Below, in pieces: positions 51,226-60,026 of a stretch of DNA of 64,000 nt (its first letter is position 1; the number at the start of each line of letters is the position of its first letter). The stretch lies in NCBI GenBank assembly GCA_965242615.1, contig CBDESR010000005.1:2046001-2110000 (forward strand), read 5' to 3'. The notes under the pieces are model-generated. The model was not told where the DNA came from. It did not search any database and worked only from the letters and a program-made list of their open reading frames with translations. The translations under genes were made by a program, and so were the position numbers. Source of the DNA: CBDBCU01 sp965242615. GTDB taxonomy: Bacteria; Chloroflexota; Dehalococcoidia; Lucifugimonadales; UBA3495.

Positions 51226-51261
51226 GTGCCTTATCCTGCGCCACTACAAGGGGGTTCTTTG

Positions 51262-51907
51262 ATGCTCCAACTTTTCCCGAAAGCCGGTATCCTGGTCTTG
51301 GTTGCGGCCCTTGCGCTGCTGACGCTGGCAGTTGCCTGTGCCGCGGCGGCCACTCCGACGCCTGTCCTTACCGTTACCCCGGTACCTAACCGCAACGACT
51401 GTCCCGACGCCCACGCCTGCTCCTGCACCTACTGCCACCCCTGCTACGGAGCCTCAACAGGGAAACTGGGTTAAAGAGGAATACCAAGACCCTATCGATG
51501 ATAGTTTGGCAATTAGCATAAAATTGCAAGCGTCGGAAAGTACGCTAGGCTTTCCGTATGACAACCCTTGGCTCGGCGTCGTGTGCATTGAACTTTCCGG
51601 TGATCGTTCCGGAATTGGGATGTTCATCGAATGGGGGGAATTTCTGGGATCTGATGACCTTATAATTGATTGGCGCGTTGATAGTAAGCGTGCCGCCTCG
51701 CCAAGGGTATGGCGTTTGTCTGGCGATAACTCTACTGCGCTGCTAATTGAACCAAGTACATACTTGAGGGATGTGGGACGGGCTGAAAAAATCACCGCAA
51801 GGGTGAAGCGGGACTTTGCGGAATCCATAACCGCCGTCTGGCACCCGGTCGGATTCGCCGAGGCTTATAAGCCGGTAGCCGAGGCGTGCAATCTGACCGT
51901 CCCATAG
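51262..51907 (+). pseudogene. Frameshifted lipoprotein gene
   Basis: ATG 51262 opens a lipoprotein signal (LLTLAVACAAA) and a Pro/Thr linker, but this frame stops at about 51474. The same linker continues in another frame (VPTPTPAPAPTATPATEP) into a globular domain (to 51907) with GNWVKEEYQDPIDDS and NPWLGVVCIELSGDRSG. Removing one A from the AA at 51388-51389 rejoins the frames as PVPTATTVPTPTP. So this is one gene with a +1 frameshift, either a true lesion or a sequencing error. The domain is not recognised. Confidence 0.7.
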
Positions 51908-51918
51908 TAGCCTCCCAC

Positions 51919-52671
51919 CTACCCCAACATTCCCCCATCAACCGTAATCACCTGCGCCGTGATGTAGCCGGCGCCGGGGCCGCAGAGAAAGGCTACCGCG
52001 GCGGCTACATCTGCGGCGCTGCCGAACCGCTCCATCGGGATGCGGGTCAGCACCTGCCGGCGGGCCTCCTCAGACATTTCCGCTACCATCCCGCCGCTGT
52101 CGATAAAGCCGGGGGCCAAGGCGTTGACGGTGATGTTGCGGGAGGCCACTTCCCGGGCTGTGGCTTTGGTGAAGCCAATCAACCCGGCTTTGGCGGCGGC
52201 GTAGTTGGCTTGCCCCGGGTTGCCGGACAAGCCGATTACCGAGGATATGTTGACGATCCGCCCGCTGCGCTGCCGGATAAGCTGCGGCATTACAAACTTG
52301 GTACAGAGGAAAGCCCCGCGCAGGTTCACTTGCAGCACTTCATCCCAATCCTGCGGCGTCATCCGCAGCAGCAGCCGGTCGCGGGTGATGCCGGCGTTGT
52401 TGACCAGAATGTCAATGCGGCCCCACTGCTCCAGGGTCTGCTTGACCAGACCTTGGGCTTCCGCCTCTTGGGAAACATCCCCAGCCAGGCTGACCGCCTG
52501 CCCGCCGGCGGCGTTAATGTCCGCGACTACTTGGGCCGCCGCCGCCGCCGATGCTTGATAGTTGACGGCTACTTTAGCGCCATCTTGGGCCAGCCGTTGG
52601 GCAATGACCGCGCCAATACCCCGGGAGGCTCCGGTAACTAGGGCAACTTGTCCCTCCAAAGGGGCGGCCAT
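51919..52671 (-). CDS. fabG: 3-oxoacyl-ACP reductase (FabG, SDR family)
   Basis: The 250-residue short-chain dehydrogenase has VTGASRGIGAVIAQRLA (NADPH binding), NNAGITRD, the catalytic Ser in INISSVIGLSGNPGQANYAAAKAG with Tyr and Lys, and VNALAPGFIDS. It reduces 3-oxoacyl-ACP in fatty-acid synthesis. The start is ATG 52671, which overlaps the plsX stop (TGATG), a common plsX-fab order. The longer ORF upstream is a plsX shadow. Confidence 0.93.
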   Translation of the reverse strand: MAAPLEGQVALVTGASRGIGAVIAQRLAQDGAKVAVNYQASAAAAAQVVADINAAGGQAVSLAGDVSQEAEAQGLVKQTLEQWGRIDILVNNAGITRDRLLLRMTPQDWDEVLQVNLRGAFLCTKFVMPQLIRQRSGRIVNISSVIGLSGNPGQANYAAAKAGLIGFTKATAREVASRNITVNALAPGFIDSGGMVAEMSEEARRQVLTRIPMERFGSAADVAAAVAFLCGPGAGYITAQVITVDGGMLG

Positions 52672-53708
52672 CAGTCCCGGGCCTCCGCCAAACCCCGGCG
52701 GTGGATTTCCGACAACTCGGCCCGCATCCGATCCAGCAAGCCCAAGCGGAAATACTCCACGGCGGTATTGATGGCTCCGGTTACGCCGGCGGCTTTTGAG
52801 GAGCCATGCCCCACAATCACCGCGCCGTTGACGCCGAACAGCGGCCCGCCCATGGTCCGCGGCCGGTTCATAGTCTCCCATAGTTCCGACAGCGCCCGGT
52901 TCAGCTCGCTTTGGGGCATTTGCGCCGCCAACTGTTGGGTCAGGTAGCCGCCCAAGGCGCTGCCCATCCCCTCGGTGAACTTAATCAGGATGTTGCCCAC
53001 AAAGCCGTCGCAAATGATGACATCGGCTTTGTCGGTAAAGAAATCCATTCCCTCGACATTGCCGATAAAGTTCAGATGGCTTTTCGCGAGCAACTGGTAA
53101 GTTTCCTGCACTTGTCGGTTGCCTTTGGATTCCTCGGCGCCCACGCTGAGCAAAGCAATCCGGGGATTGGCGATGCCCAGGAATTGGTCGGCAAAGACCG
53201 CGCCCAAGGCGGCAAAGCTGACCAACTGCGCCGGGCGGCAGTCCACATTGCTGCCCAAATCCATAACCACGGTGCGCGGCGCCAACCCCAAAAAATGGCC
53301 GCCGATGCAAGGCCGCTCCAAGCCGTCCATCAACCCTAACACTAGGGCGGAGACGGCCATTGACGCCCCGGTCGAACCCAGGGAAACCAACACATCGGCT
53401 TGCCCGCCTTTCAGCAGTTTTGCGCCGACAATAATCGAGGCATTGGGCTTTTGCCGGAAAGCGTGCATCGGGTGTTCGTCATCGCCTATTTTGCCGGCGG
53501 AAGGGATTAGCGAAATCGCCGCGCCGTTACGGTCGCCGGCGGCCAGTTCCCGCTCTACGGCGTCCGGGTCGCCCACCAGCAGCAGCTCAATGTCCGACCG
53601 CTCCCGGGCGGCGGCTACCGCGCCCTTGACGATTTCGCCGGGGGCGTAATCGCCGCCCATGGCATCCACCGCCACCCGGACGGGAGCCGGCGTTGTCTTG
53701 TTCTCCAT
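52671..53708 (-). CDS. plsX: Phosphate acyltransferase PlsX
   Basis: The 345-residue protein begins VRVAVDAMGGDYAPGEIVKG and contains KPNASIIVGAKLLKGGQADVLVSLGSTGA, LDLGSNVD-like VVMDLGSNVDC and ICDGFVGNILIKF, all PlsX signatures. It makes acyl-phosphate from acyl-ACP for phospholipid synthesis. ATG 53708 has AAGGAAAG upstream. It is co-transcribed with fabG and preceded by two MaoC-like genes. Confidence 0.94.
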   Translation of the reverse strand: MENKTTPAPVRVAVDAMGGDYAPGEIVKGAVAAARERSDIELLLVGDPDAVERELAAGDRNGAAISLIPSAGKIGDDEHPMHAFRQKPNASIIVGAKLLKGGQADVLVSLGSTGASMAVSALVLGLMDGLERPCIGGHFLGLAPRTVVMDLGSNVDCRPAQLVSFAALGAVFADQFLGIANPRIALLSVGAEESKGNRQVQETYQLLAKSHLNFIGNVEGMDFFTDKADVIICDGFVGNILIKFTEGMGSALGGYLTQQLAAQMPQSELNRALSELWETMNRPRTMGGPLFGVNGAVIVGHGSSKAAGVTGAINTAVEYFRLGLLDRMRAELSEIHRRGLAEARD

Positions 53709-53754
53709 AGGTCAACTTTCCTTAACCGGGCGCCGCCGCTTGCCGGCGGCGGCC

Positions 53755-54192
53755 CTATGCGGTTTGCTGAATAGCGGCGCGGCCGGTCTTAACGGTAGCC
53801 GTGCCGGTCACCAGTTCCTGACCGGAGTCGCTGTTGACCACCGCCACGGCGCAAGTTACCAGTCGATAGCCGGGCAATTGCTCCGCTTTAGTTACCCGGC
53901 AGCGGCTTTCCACCCGGTCGCCCAAGTAAGCCGCCCCCTTGAACCGAACCTTGAGACTGCCGGTTTCCAGCCAGTCCCGTCCGTAGGCGGCGGTCATACT
54001 GCGGGCAATCAAAGCCAGGGTCAGCATACCGTGGGCGATAATGCCGCCGAACTGAGTTCCGGCGGCAAACTCGGCGTCCCAATGCAACGAGTTAAAATCC
54101 CCGGCGGCGGCGGAATAGGCATCCAGCCGTTGCTGAGTAATCGTCTCAGTAATCACCGGCAGGGCGGCGGTAGTTTGCGTTACTTCAGTCAT
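53755..54192 (-). CDS. MaoC-like dehydratase
   Basis: The 145-residue hot-dog protein has the hydratase 2 signature AAGDFNSLHWDAEFAAG (Asp and His catalytic) and GIIAHGMLTLALIARSM. It probably hydrates or dehydrates 3-hydroxyacyl thioesters. It lies just after the N-terminal-type MaoC gene (25 bp), so the two small proteins may form a heterodimer like split two-domain hydratases. No ribosome site is visible. Confidence 0.85.
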   Translation of the reverse strand: MTEVTQTTAALPVITETITQQRLDAYSAAAGDFNSLHWDAEFAAGTQFGGIIAHGMLTLALIARSMTAAYGRDWLETGSLKVRFKGAAYLGDRVESRCRVTKAEQLPGYRLVTCAVAVVNSDSGQELVTGTATVKTGRAAIQQTA

Positions 54193-54217
54193 TGATTACA
54201 GACTTCACCGGGCAATT

Positions 54218-54619
54218 TTATTCCATACCGGCCGAACCGTTGGCGTCAGCCCCGGCCGGCATCAGCACGGTAGTTTTGCCGGTTTGTACCGTGGACCCGC
54301 TGCCATCGCGCAGAGTGTAGGTTACAGTGGTGAACTGCAACCCGGCCCGTTGGCGGGGCCGTTCCAGCACCGCGCGGCCGCTGACTTCCTGCCCGATAGC
54401 CACCGGCCCGGCAACTTCCATTTCCTGCAAGCTGTGCACCGTTCCCGGCGGCAGGTTCAGCTTTTCCAGCAATGCGCCCAAAGCATAAGCCGACAGAGCC
54501 AGCGGCGGCGTCAAACCGTGCTGTAAATACAGTTCCGGGGAATCGCCAACGGCGGCCAAGTATTGCCGTATCCTTTCCTCGGTAAGCTGCCAACTGCCCA
54601 GGTCGATGTCCCTTTCCAC
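54218..54619 (-). CDS. MaoC-like N-terminal hot-dog dehydratase subunit
   Basis: The 133-residue protein resembles the MaoC_dehydrat_N type: RIRQYLAAVGDSPELYLQHG, TPPLALSAYALGALLEKLN, HSLQEMEVAGPVAIGQEV and TYTLRDGSGSTVQTGKTTVL. The catalytic HxxD pattern of the partner is absent, as in non-catalytic halves. With the next gene it probably forms a (3R)-hydroxyacyl-ACP dehydratase or enoyl-CoA hydratase. A promoter lies at 54665-54695. Confidence 0.75.
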   Translation of the reverse strand: MERDIDLGSWQLTEERIRQYLAAVGDSPELYLQHGLTPPLALSAYALGALLEKLNLPPGTVHSLQEMEVAGPVAIGQEVSGRAVLERPRQRAGLQFTTVTYTLRDGSGSTVQTGKTTVLMPAGADANGSAGME

Positions 54620-54664
54620 CTTGTGCTGCCTTTGCTCCGCCGGGTCAAATTACCGACTTAACCA

Positions 54665-54695
54665 ATTATAACCGATAGTCCGCCCCGGGGGACAA
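54665..54695 (-). promoter_or_regulatory. Candidate promoter of the MaoC-plsX-fabG cluster
   Basis: On the minus strand: TTGTCC, a 19-bp spacer and TATAAT, about 45 nt before the ATG at 54619. Confidence 0.45.
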
Positions 54696-54733
54696 CCCGA
54701 ATAGCGGCGGGCAATTGCCAGTTTGCCCGGAAA

Positions 54734-55951
54734 TCAGGCATCCAAACCAAAGGACTCTGCCGCCAAGTCAACGATATAGCCGCCGATGGCCAGGGAGGAA
54801 GTAGCCCCCGGCGAAGGGGCGTTCAAGACATGGATGGCTTGCCGCCCCCGCAAGATGGAAAAATCGTCGAGCAGGGAACCGTCGGCGGCTACGGCTTGGG
54901 CGCGGACGCCGGCCCCGCCGGATGCCAAATCCGTATCCTTAATCTCCGGGATCAGCTTTTGCAGGTCGTGGACAAAAACCGACTTGCTGTAGGAACGGCG
55001 CATTTCCGCAACCCCGGTGCGCCAGTGCCGGGCGGTCATTTTCCAGAAACCGGGGTAGGTAAAAGTGCCTAGCGACTCGCCCAAGTCCACATTGCTTTTG
55101 CGGTAGCCCTCCCGGGCAAAAGCCAGCACCGCGTTAGGCCCGGCTTCCACATAGCCGTGAATGTTGCGGGTGTAGTGGACGCCCAGAAAAGGAAAGCGGG
55201 GATCCGGCACCGGGTAAATCAATCCCTTAACCAGATGCTGACTTTCCGGGCGCAGGGTGTAGTATTCCCCCCGGAACGGGATAATGCGAACGCCGGTCGA
55301 CTCGCCCATCATCCGGGCTACCCGGTCGGCGTACAATCCGGCGCAGTTAATCAGGTGTTTGGCTCGCAGGGTTCCCCGCCCGGTCTCCACGGTAATGGCG
55401 CCGGAAACGCCGTTAATGTCCTGCACCGCCGCATCGTTGTAGATGTCGCCGCCGTTTTCCTGAAAGCGGGCGGCGTAGGCTGAAGTTACCTTGACATAAT
55501 CAATAATGCCGGTAGCCGGCGACCACAGCGCTTTAACCCCCGCCGTGTGCGGCTCGATTTCCCGCAGCCGTTCCGGGCCAATGATTTCCAATCCCGGTAC
55601 GCCGTTAGCCACGCCCCGCTCGTACAGGTTTTCCAGCCGCCCCAACTCCGACTCATCGGTGGCAACAATGGTTTTGCCGCACTGTTCGTACTCGATTTCG
55701 TTGCGGTCGCAGAACTGCATCAACGCCTGAGCGCCGCCAACGCAGAATTGGGACTTTTGGGAGCCGGGCCGGTAGTAAATGCCGGAGTGGATGACGCCGC
55801 TGTTGTGGCCGGTCTGATGTTGGGCCAACTCCTGCTCTTTTTCCAGTACCGCTACGGCGCGCTGCGGAAAGCGGCCGGTCAGCTGCATTGCCGTGGACAA
55901 GCCGATAATCCCGCCGCCGACAATTACGATGTCATACTCCCGGGAGTTCAT
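54734..55951 (-). CDS. lhgO: L-2-hydroxyglutarate oxidase-like FAD enzyme (LhgO)
   Basis: The 405-residue protein has an FAD-binding GxGxxG at the N-terminus (DIVIVGGGIIGLSTAMQL), GHNSGVIHSGIYYRPGSQKS, and a late RAQAVAADGSLLDDF plus HVLNAPSPGATSSLAIG. These match LhgO, which oxidises L-2-hydroxyglutarate to 2-oxoglutarate with electrons passed to the quinone pool. ATG 55951 follows GGAGGTGGG. It is divergent from the LLM oxidoreductase gene. Other DAO-family oxidases are possible. Confidence 0.88.
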   Translation of the reverse strand: MNSREYDIVIVGGGIIGLSTAMQLTGRFPQRAVAVLEKEQELAQHQTGHNSGVIHSGIYYRPGSQKSQFCVGGAQALMQFCDRNEIEYEQCGKTIVATDESELGRLENLYERGVANGVPGLEIIGPERLREIEPHTAGVKALWSPATGIIDYVKVTSAYAARFQENGGDIYNDAAVQDINGVSGAITVETGRGTLRAKHLINCAGLYADRVARMMGESTGVRIIPFRGEYYTLRPESQHLVKGLIYPVPDPRFPFLGVHYTRNIHGYVEAGPNAVLAFAREGYRKSNVDLGESLGTFTYPGFWKMTARHWRTGVAEMRRSYSKSVFVHDLQKLIPEIKDTDLASGGAGVRAQAVAADGSLLDDFSILRGRQAIHVLNAPSPGATSSLAIGGYIVDLAAESFGLDA

Positions 55952-56121
55952 TCCCCACCTCCGGCAATTCCTTGCCCTGACTTTTTCACCGGGTAATGGT
56001 AGCATTGGCCGGCAAAGGTGTAAATGGCAATTTCCCGATAGTAACTTGACCCCATAGGGCTGATGTGCTTAACTTGCTGCGGAATTATTTTCAAGGCCGG
56101 CGGCGGCTGGCAGGCGGTTTT

Positions 56122-57159
56122 ATGGAGTTCGGGATTTTTTCGCAGTTTGAGCGGCGGGACGCCGGGAGTTACGCCGCCGCCTTTCAGGAAGGCTTTGCCC
56201 TGGTGGACGCCGCCGAGGAGTGGGGACTGGATGAGGCGTGGCTGTCGGAAATTCACTTTGCCCCGACCCGCTCCGTCCTGTCGGCGCCGGCGGTGATTGC
56301 CGCTTCCGTTGCCACCCGCACGAAACGCTTGCGGGTCGGCACGGCGGTATCGGTACTGCCCCTGCAAAATCCCCTGCGTATCGCCGAGGAAATGGCGACA
56401 GTGGACCAGATAGCCGAGGGGCGGTTTGACTTTGGCATCGGACGCAGCGCCTTTCCCCGGGCCTATACGGTCTATGGCGTTCCTTATGAGGAAAGCAGGG
56501 GCCGCTTTGAGGAAGCCCTGGATATTGTGCTGGAAGCGTGGAAGGGGGAACCCTTTTCCTATCACGGCGAGTATTTCCAGTTTGAGAATGCCCATGTCGC
56601 CCCCCAACCTTACACCTTGCCGCATCCGCCGCTGCGGGTCGCCGCCACTACTGAGGATACCTTTCCCCGGATGGGGCAGCGCGGTATGCCCATCTTTGTC
56701 GGCTTGCGGGCGATGGATGTGCCGGAATTAAGCGCGTGCATCAAGGAGTACCGGCGGGCGTGGCAAGCGGCCGGACACCCGGGCGATGGCAATGTATCCC
56801 TGCGGGTGGCTACCTACGCCGGGGAAACGGAGCAGGCGGCAATGGCGGAGCCGCAGGAAAGCATTGCGGCTTATTTCAGTCAGATGGGGGAACTGTACCG
56901 GGCCTCCGCCGGCAATCCGACCGTGGCGCGGCAAGCCCGGGCCGAGCAACTGGACGGACTGACTTTTGAGAAAATGCTGGAAACCAAGGTAGCTTTTGGC
57001 TCCGCCGCTACCCTCACCGCGCGCATTGCTTACCTGCAAGAGGAGTTGGGGTTGAACGGTTTTATCGCTGAGCTTAACCCCGGCCGGTTGATTCCCCCGG
57101 ACAAGGTGATGCGGAGTCTGGAAATTCTGGCCAAAGAAGTGGCCCCGGCTTTCCGATAG
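56122..57159 (+). CDS. LLM-class flavin-dependent oxidoreductase
   Basis: The 345-residue protein begins MEFGIFSQFE and contains GLDEAWLSEIHFAP, RLRVGTAVSVLPLQNPLRIA, GRFDFGIGRSAFPRAYTVYG and GRFEEALDIVLEAWKGEPFSYHGE, typical of luciferase-like monooxygenases using FMN or F420. Substrate unknown. Start at ATG 56122; the GTG at 56065 is in frame but adds an unlikely leader. It is a single gene divergent from lhgO. Confidence 0.86.
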   Translation: MEFGIFSQFERRDAGSYAAAFQEGFALVDAAEEWGLDEAWLSEIHFAPTRSVLSAPAVIAASVATRTKRLRVGTAVSVLPLQNPLRIAEEMATVDQIAEGRFDFGIGRSAFPRAYTVYGVPYEESRGRFEEALDIVLEAWKGEPFSYHGEYFQFENAHVAPQPYTLPHPPLRVAATTEDTFPRMGQRGMPIFVGLRAMDVPELSACIKEYRRAWQAAGHPGDGNVSLRVATYAGETEQAAMAEPQESIAAYFSQMGELYRASAGNPTVARQARAEQLDGLTFEKMLETKVAFGSAATLTARIAYLQEELGLNGFIAELNPGRLIPPDKVMRSLEILAKEVAPAFR

Positions 57160-57201
57160 AATATAGGCGAATACATCAGGATGGGCTAAGGAGCGATTGC
57201 C

Positions 57202-58008
57202 ATGCTATGCGCTAACTGCAACCGACAGGTGAGACCCGGCTTCCGCCGCTGCCCGGACTGCGGTAATGCCTTGCCCGCTGAGCGACCCGGCGGGGCCACC
57301 TTTACCGCCATTGATGTGGAGACGGCCAACCGCGACCAATCCACCATCTGCGCCATCGGCTTGGCAACCTATTCCGGGAACAAGCTCCAGTCCCAATGGT
57401 ATTCCCTGGTTGACCCGTCCGCCGAATTTGAACCGAAAAACATTGCCATCCACCACCTCACGCCGCGGGATGTGCAGGGGAAAAGGCAGTTTCCCGAAGT
57501 ACTGCCGGAGATTGTCCGCTTTATCCGCCGCGCCAATTCACCGGTCTTGGTCTCCCACACCCCCTTTGACCGGGTAAGTTTGCAGCAAGCCGCCGAACGG
57601 TGGAAACTAACCTTGCCTGAAAACTGGATTTGGCTCGATTCCGCCCTGTTAGCCCGCCATACCTGGCCGGAAGTGGGGCATCGCGGTTACAACCTGGCTA
57701 ACCTTTGCCGCAAAATCGGCTATCCCTTCCGCCATCACCACGCTTTGGAGGATGCCAAAGCCGCCGCCAATGTTTTCCTGGCGGCGATGCAGCACACCGG
57801 GTTTAACCTCGAGGAATGGATTGAAAGCATCAAGCCGGCGGAACCGGAGCGGCCGCCGGCGTCTCCCCGACCGGGCAATCCCCGGTTAAATGCCAACGGA
57901 CGGGGGCCGCGACCGCAGCCCCGCAGCAACTCCCCCCGCAATCCCACTAACCCGGGCAACGCTACTCCCGGCAGGAGCAACTATCGTGAAAATCGCCGTA
58001 CTCGATGA
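57202..58008 (+). CDS. DnaQ-like exonuclease with N-terminal zinc ribbon
   Basis: The 268-residue protein has a zinc ribbon at residues 3-22 (CANC...CPDCG), then a DEDDh exonuclease domain: FTAIDVETANRDQ (Asp and Glu), SHTPFDRVSL (second Asp), and HHALEDAKAAA (His and Asp). A disordered Pro/Arg/Asn tail follows (about 215-268). The fusion of a ribbon to a short exonuclease is notable. Its 3' end overlaps the next gene by 23 bp, so the two are coupled. Confidence 0.85.
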   Translation: MLCANCNRQVRPGFRRCPDCGNALPAERPGGATFTAIDVETANRDQSTICAIGLATYSGNKLQSQWYSLVDPSAEFEPKNIAIHHLTPRDVQGKRQFPEVLPEIVRFIRRANSPVLVSHTPFDRVSLQQAAERWKLTLPENWIWLDSALLARHTWPEVGHRGYNLANLCRKIGYPFRHHHALEDAKAAANVFLAAMQHTGFNLEEWIESIKPAEPERPPASPRPGNPRLNANGRGPRPQPRSNSPRNPTNPGNATPGRSNYRENRRTR

Positions 58009-58972
58009 CTACCAGGAAGTAGCCGGGCGGATGGCCGACTGGGCCGCCTTGCCGGCCGGTTCCGAGTTGACCATATTCAACGACCACTTGGCCGACGCGG
58101 CTGACCTGGTGGCCCGGCTGAAGGACTTTCAAGCGGTAGTCGGGATGCGGGAACGGACGGCCTTTCCCCGTTCCGTGCTGGAGCAGCTGCCGGAGTTGCG
58201 CTTGCTGATAACCACCGGAGCGCGTAACGCATCTTTTGACACTGCCGCCGCTACCGAGTTGGGTATCGTAGTTTGCGGTACCGGCGGCGCTGGAGAAGGG
58301 CCTACCGAACTGACTTGGGGGCTGATTATCGGCCTGCTGCGGAAAATTCCCCAAGAGGATTGGCTGACCCGGGCCGGCCGTTGGCAGACCACCGTCGGCG
58401 TCGGCTTGAAAGGCAAGACGCTGGGCTTGATCGGCTTGGGGCATATCGGCGGCCTGATGGCGCGGGTCGGCAATGCCTTTGGTATGCGGGTAATCGCTTG
58501 GAGTCAGAACCTGACGGCGGCCCGGGCGGCCGAATGTCAGGCAACTCTGGTGGACCAGGATACCCTGTTTCGGGAAGCGGACATCGTCTCGGTGCATCTG
58601 CGGCTTAGCGACCGCACCCGGGGCTTGGTGGGAGCGCGGGAAATCGAGTTGATGAAACCCACCGCCTACCTGGTCAACATTTCCCGGGGGCCGATTGTTG
58701 ACGAAGGTGCGTTGATTGCGGCGTTGCAGCAGGGGCGCATTGCCGGGGCCGCGCTCGATACCTTTGATGTGGAACCGCTGCCGCTCGACCATCCCTTTCT
58801 GCAAATGGAAAACACCATCCTGTCGCCGCATTTGGGTTATGTTACCGAGGAAGGCTACCGGGCTTTCTACGCCGGCGTCATTGAGGACATCCGGGCCTAC
58901 GCCGCCGGGGAGCCGGTGCGGGTAATCAACCCGGAGGTACTGGAATCTAGTCAGTTGCGGCCCCAAGGGTAA
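57986..58972 (+). CDS. D-2-hydroxyacid dehydrogenase
   Basis: The 328-residue protein starts at GTG 57986 (KIAVLDDYQEV) behind AGGAG. It has the NAD-binding motif TLGLIGLGHIGGLMARVGNAFG, LRLSDRTRGLVG, INISRGPIVDEGALIAAL, and PHLGYVTEEG with the catalytic His. The substrate is a 2-hydroxy acid, such as glycerate, phosphoglycerate or glyoxylate-type. The first residues overlap the exonuclease tail. No other specificity residues can be assigned. Confidence 0.9.
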   Translation: MKIAVLDDYQEVAGRMADWAALPAGSELTIFNDHLADAADLVARLKDFQAVVGMRERTAFPRSVLEQLPELRLLITTGARNASFDTAAATELGIVVCGTGGAGEGPTELTWGLIIGLLRKIPQEDWLTRAGRWQTTVGVGLKGKTLGLIGLGHIGGLMARVGNAFGMRVIAWSQNLTAARAAECQATLVDQDTLFREADIVSVHLRLSDRTRGLVGAREIELMKPTAYLVNISRGPIVDEGALIAALQQGRIAGAALDTFDVEPLPLDHPFLQMENTILSPHLGYVTEEGYRAFYAGVIEDIRAYAAGEPVRVINPEVLESSQLRPQG

Positions 58973-59002
58973 AAGCCGGCAAATTCAACTCGGAGGGAGC
59001 GG

Positions 59003-59968
59003 ATGAAAGCGGTCAGAATTGAACAGTTCGGCGGGGTGGAAGTTCTGCAATGGACCGATACGGCGGCACCGACGCCGCGGCCGGGACAGGTTTTAATCAA
59101 AGTGGACGCCGCCGGGGTGAACTACGCCGATATTATGCGGCGGCAGGGCAATTATCCCGGCCCCGACCTGCCGGCTACCTTGGGATTGGAAGCCGCCGGT
59201 ACCATTGCCCAATTGGGCGAAGGCGTAACCGGTCTTGCGGTAGGGCAGCGGGTGATGGGAATGGGGCCGCAGGGGCAAGCCGAGTATGTGGCAATCAACG
59301 CCAATTATGTCTTTCCCTACCCGGCAAGCCTCGACCCGGTGCAAGCCGGCGGTATGCCCATCGTCTTTCTGACCGCCTATCACCTGTTGAAAACCCGGGG
59401 CCAGTTGCAAGCCGGGGATACCGTGCTGATTCAAGCCGGAGCCTCCGGGGTCGGCACCGTAGCGATCCAGTTAGCCAAAGCGTGGGGGGCGCGGGTCATC
59501 ACCACGGCGTCAACTACTGAAAAACTGGACTTGGCCCGCTCCTTGGGCGCGGACGAAACCATCAACTACGCCGCCCAGGATTTTGAGGAGGAAGTGCGGC
59601 AGCTGACCGACGGCAATGGCGTGGAGCTGCTGTTGGAGTGTGTCGGCGGCCCAACTCTGGAAAAGAGCCTGCGCTGTGTAGCATCGTACGGCAAGCTGAT
59701 TTCCTATGGCAATGCCTCGGGAACGGCGGCCGCTTTGCCGGCGGCGGAAATCTTTGCCGCCAACCGCACCGTCATCGGGTTCAGTATGGGACGCTCCCCC
59801 ATGGGGCGGCTCGACCACCGGGCGGCGATGGCCGAAATCTTTGACTTGTTGGCCGCCGGGCGGCTGCGCTTGGTGGTTGACCGGGTACTGCCTATGGAAC
59901 AAGTGGCGGCGGCGCAGCAACATCTGTCAAATCGGGGCAGTCAAGGCAAGGTAATTTTGACCCCTTAA
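59003..59968 (+). CDS. NADPH:quinone reductase (zeta-crystallin-like)
   Basis: The 321-residue medium-chain dehydrogenase lacks the zinc ligands and has QAGASGVGTVAIQLAKAWGA (NADPH binding), AGVNYADIMRRQGNYPG, GLEAAGTIAQLG and GRSPMGRLDHRAAMAEIF. It reduces quinones with NADPH. It follows the hydroxyacid dehydrogenase closely (GGAGGG upstream of ATG), probably in one operon. Its stop is embedded in the left arm of the hairpin controlling the next gene. Confidence 0.9.
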   Translation: MKAVRIEQFGGVEVLQWTDTAAPTPRPGQVLIKVDAAGVNYADIMRRQGNYPGPDLPATLGLEAAGTIAQLGEGVTGLAVGQRVMGMGPQGQAEYVAINANYVFPYPASLDPVQAGGMPIVFLTAYHLLKTRGQLQAGDTVLIQAGASGVGTVAIQLAKAWGARVITTASTTEKLDLARSLGADETINYAAQDFEEEVRQLTDGNGVELLLECVGGPTLEKSLRCVASYGKLISYGNASGTAAALPAAEIFAANRTVIGFSMGRSPMGRLDHRAAMAEIFDLLAAGRLRLVVDRVLPMEQVAAAQQHLSNRGSQGKVILTP

Positions 59969-60018
59969 CTGCTAGAATCGGCGGCGGCATTATTCCACCG
60001 CCCTTTGAGCAGTTAAGG
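59963..60018 (+). promoter_or_regulatory. Hairpin that can sequester the ribosome site of the next gene
   Basis: CCTTAACTGCT (59963-59973) is perfectly complementary to AGCAGTTAAGG (60008-60018), with an inner CGGCGG/CCACCG pairing. The right arm includes AAGG of the ribosome site for ATG 60027; the left arm contains the stop of the upstream gene. Ribosomes finishing the upstream gene would open it, so it may be a coupling device or a terminator. Confidence 0.55.
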
Positions 60019-60026
60019 AGGCAGTT

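Larger units (their letters stand above)
50942..51261. other. Divergent intergenic region with strong hairpins
   Basis: No credible gene. It holds a 10-bp hairpin (51072-51105) and a long imperfect hairpin closed by an 11-bp perfect helix (51113-51225). AT content rises around 51010-51080. Confidence 0.55.
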
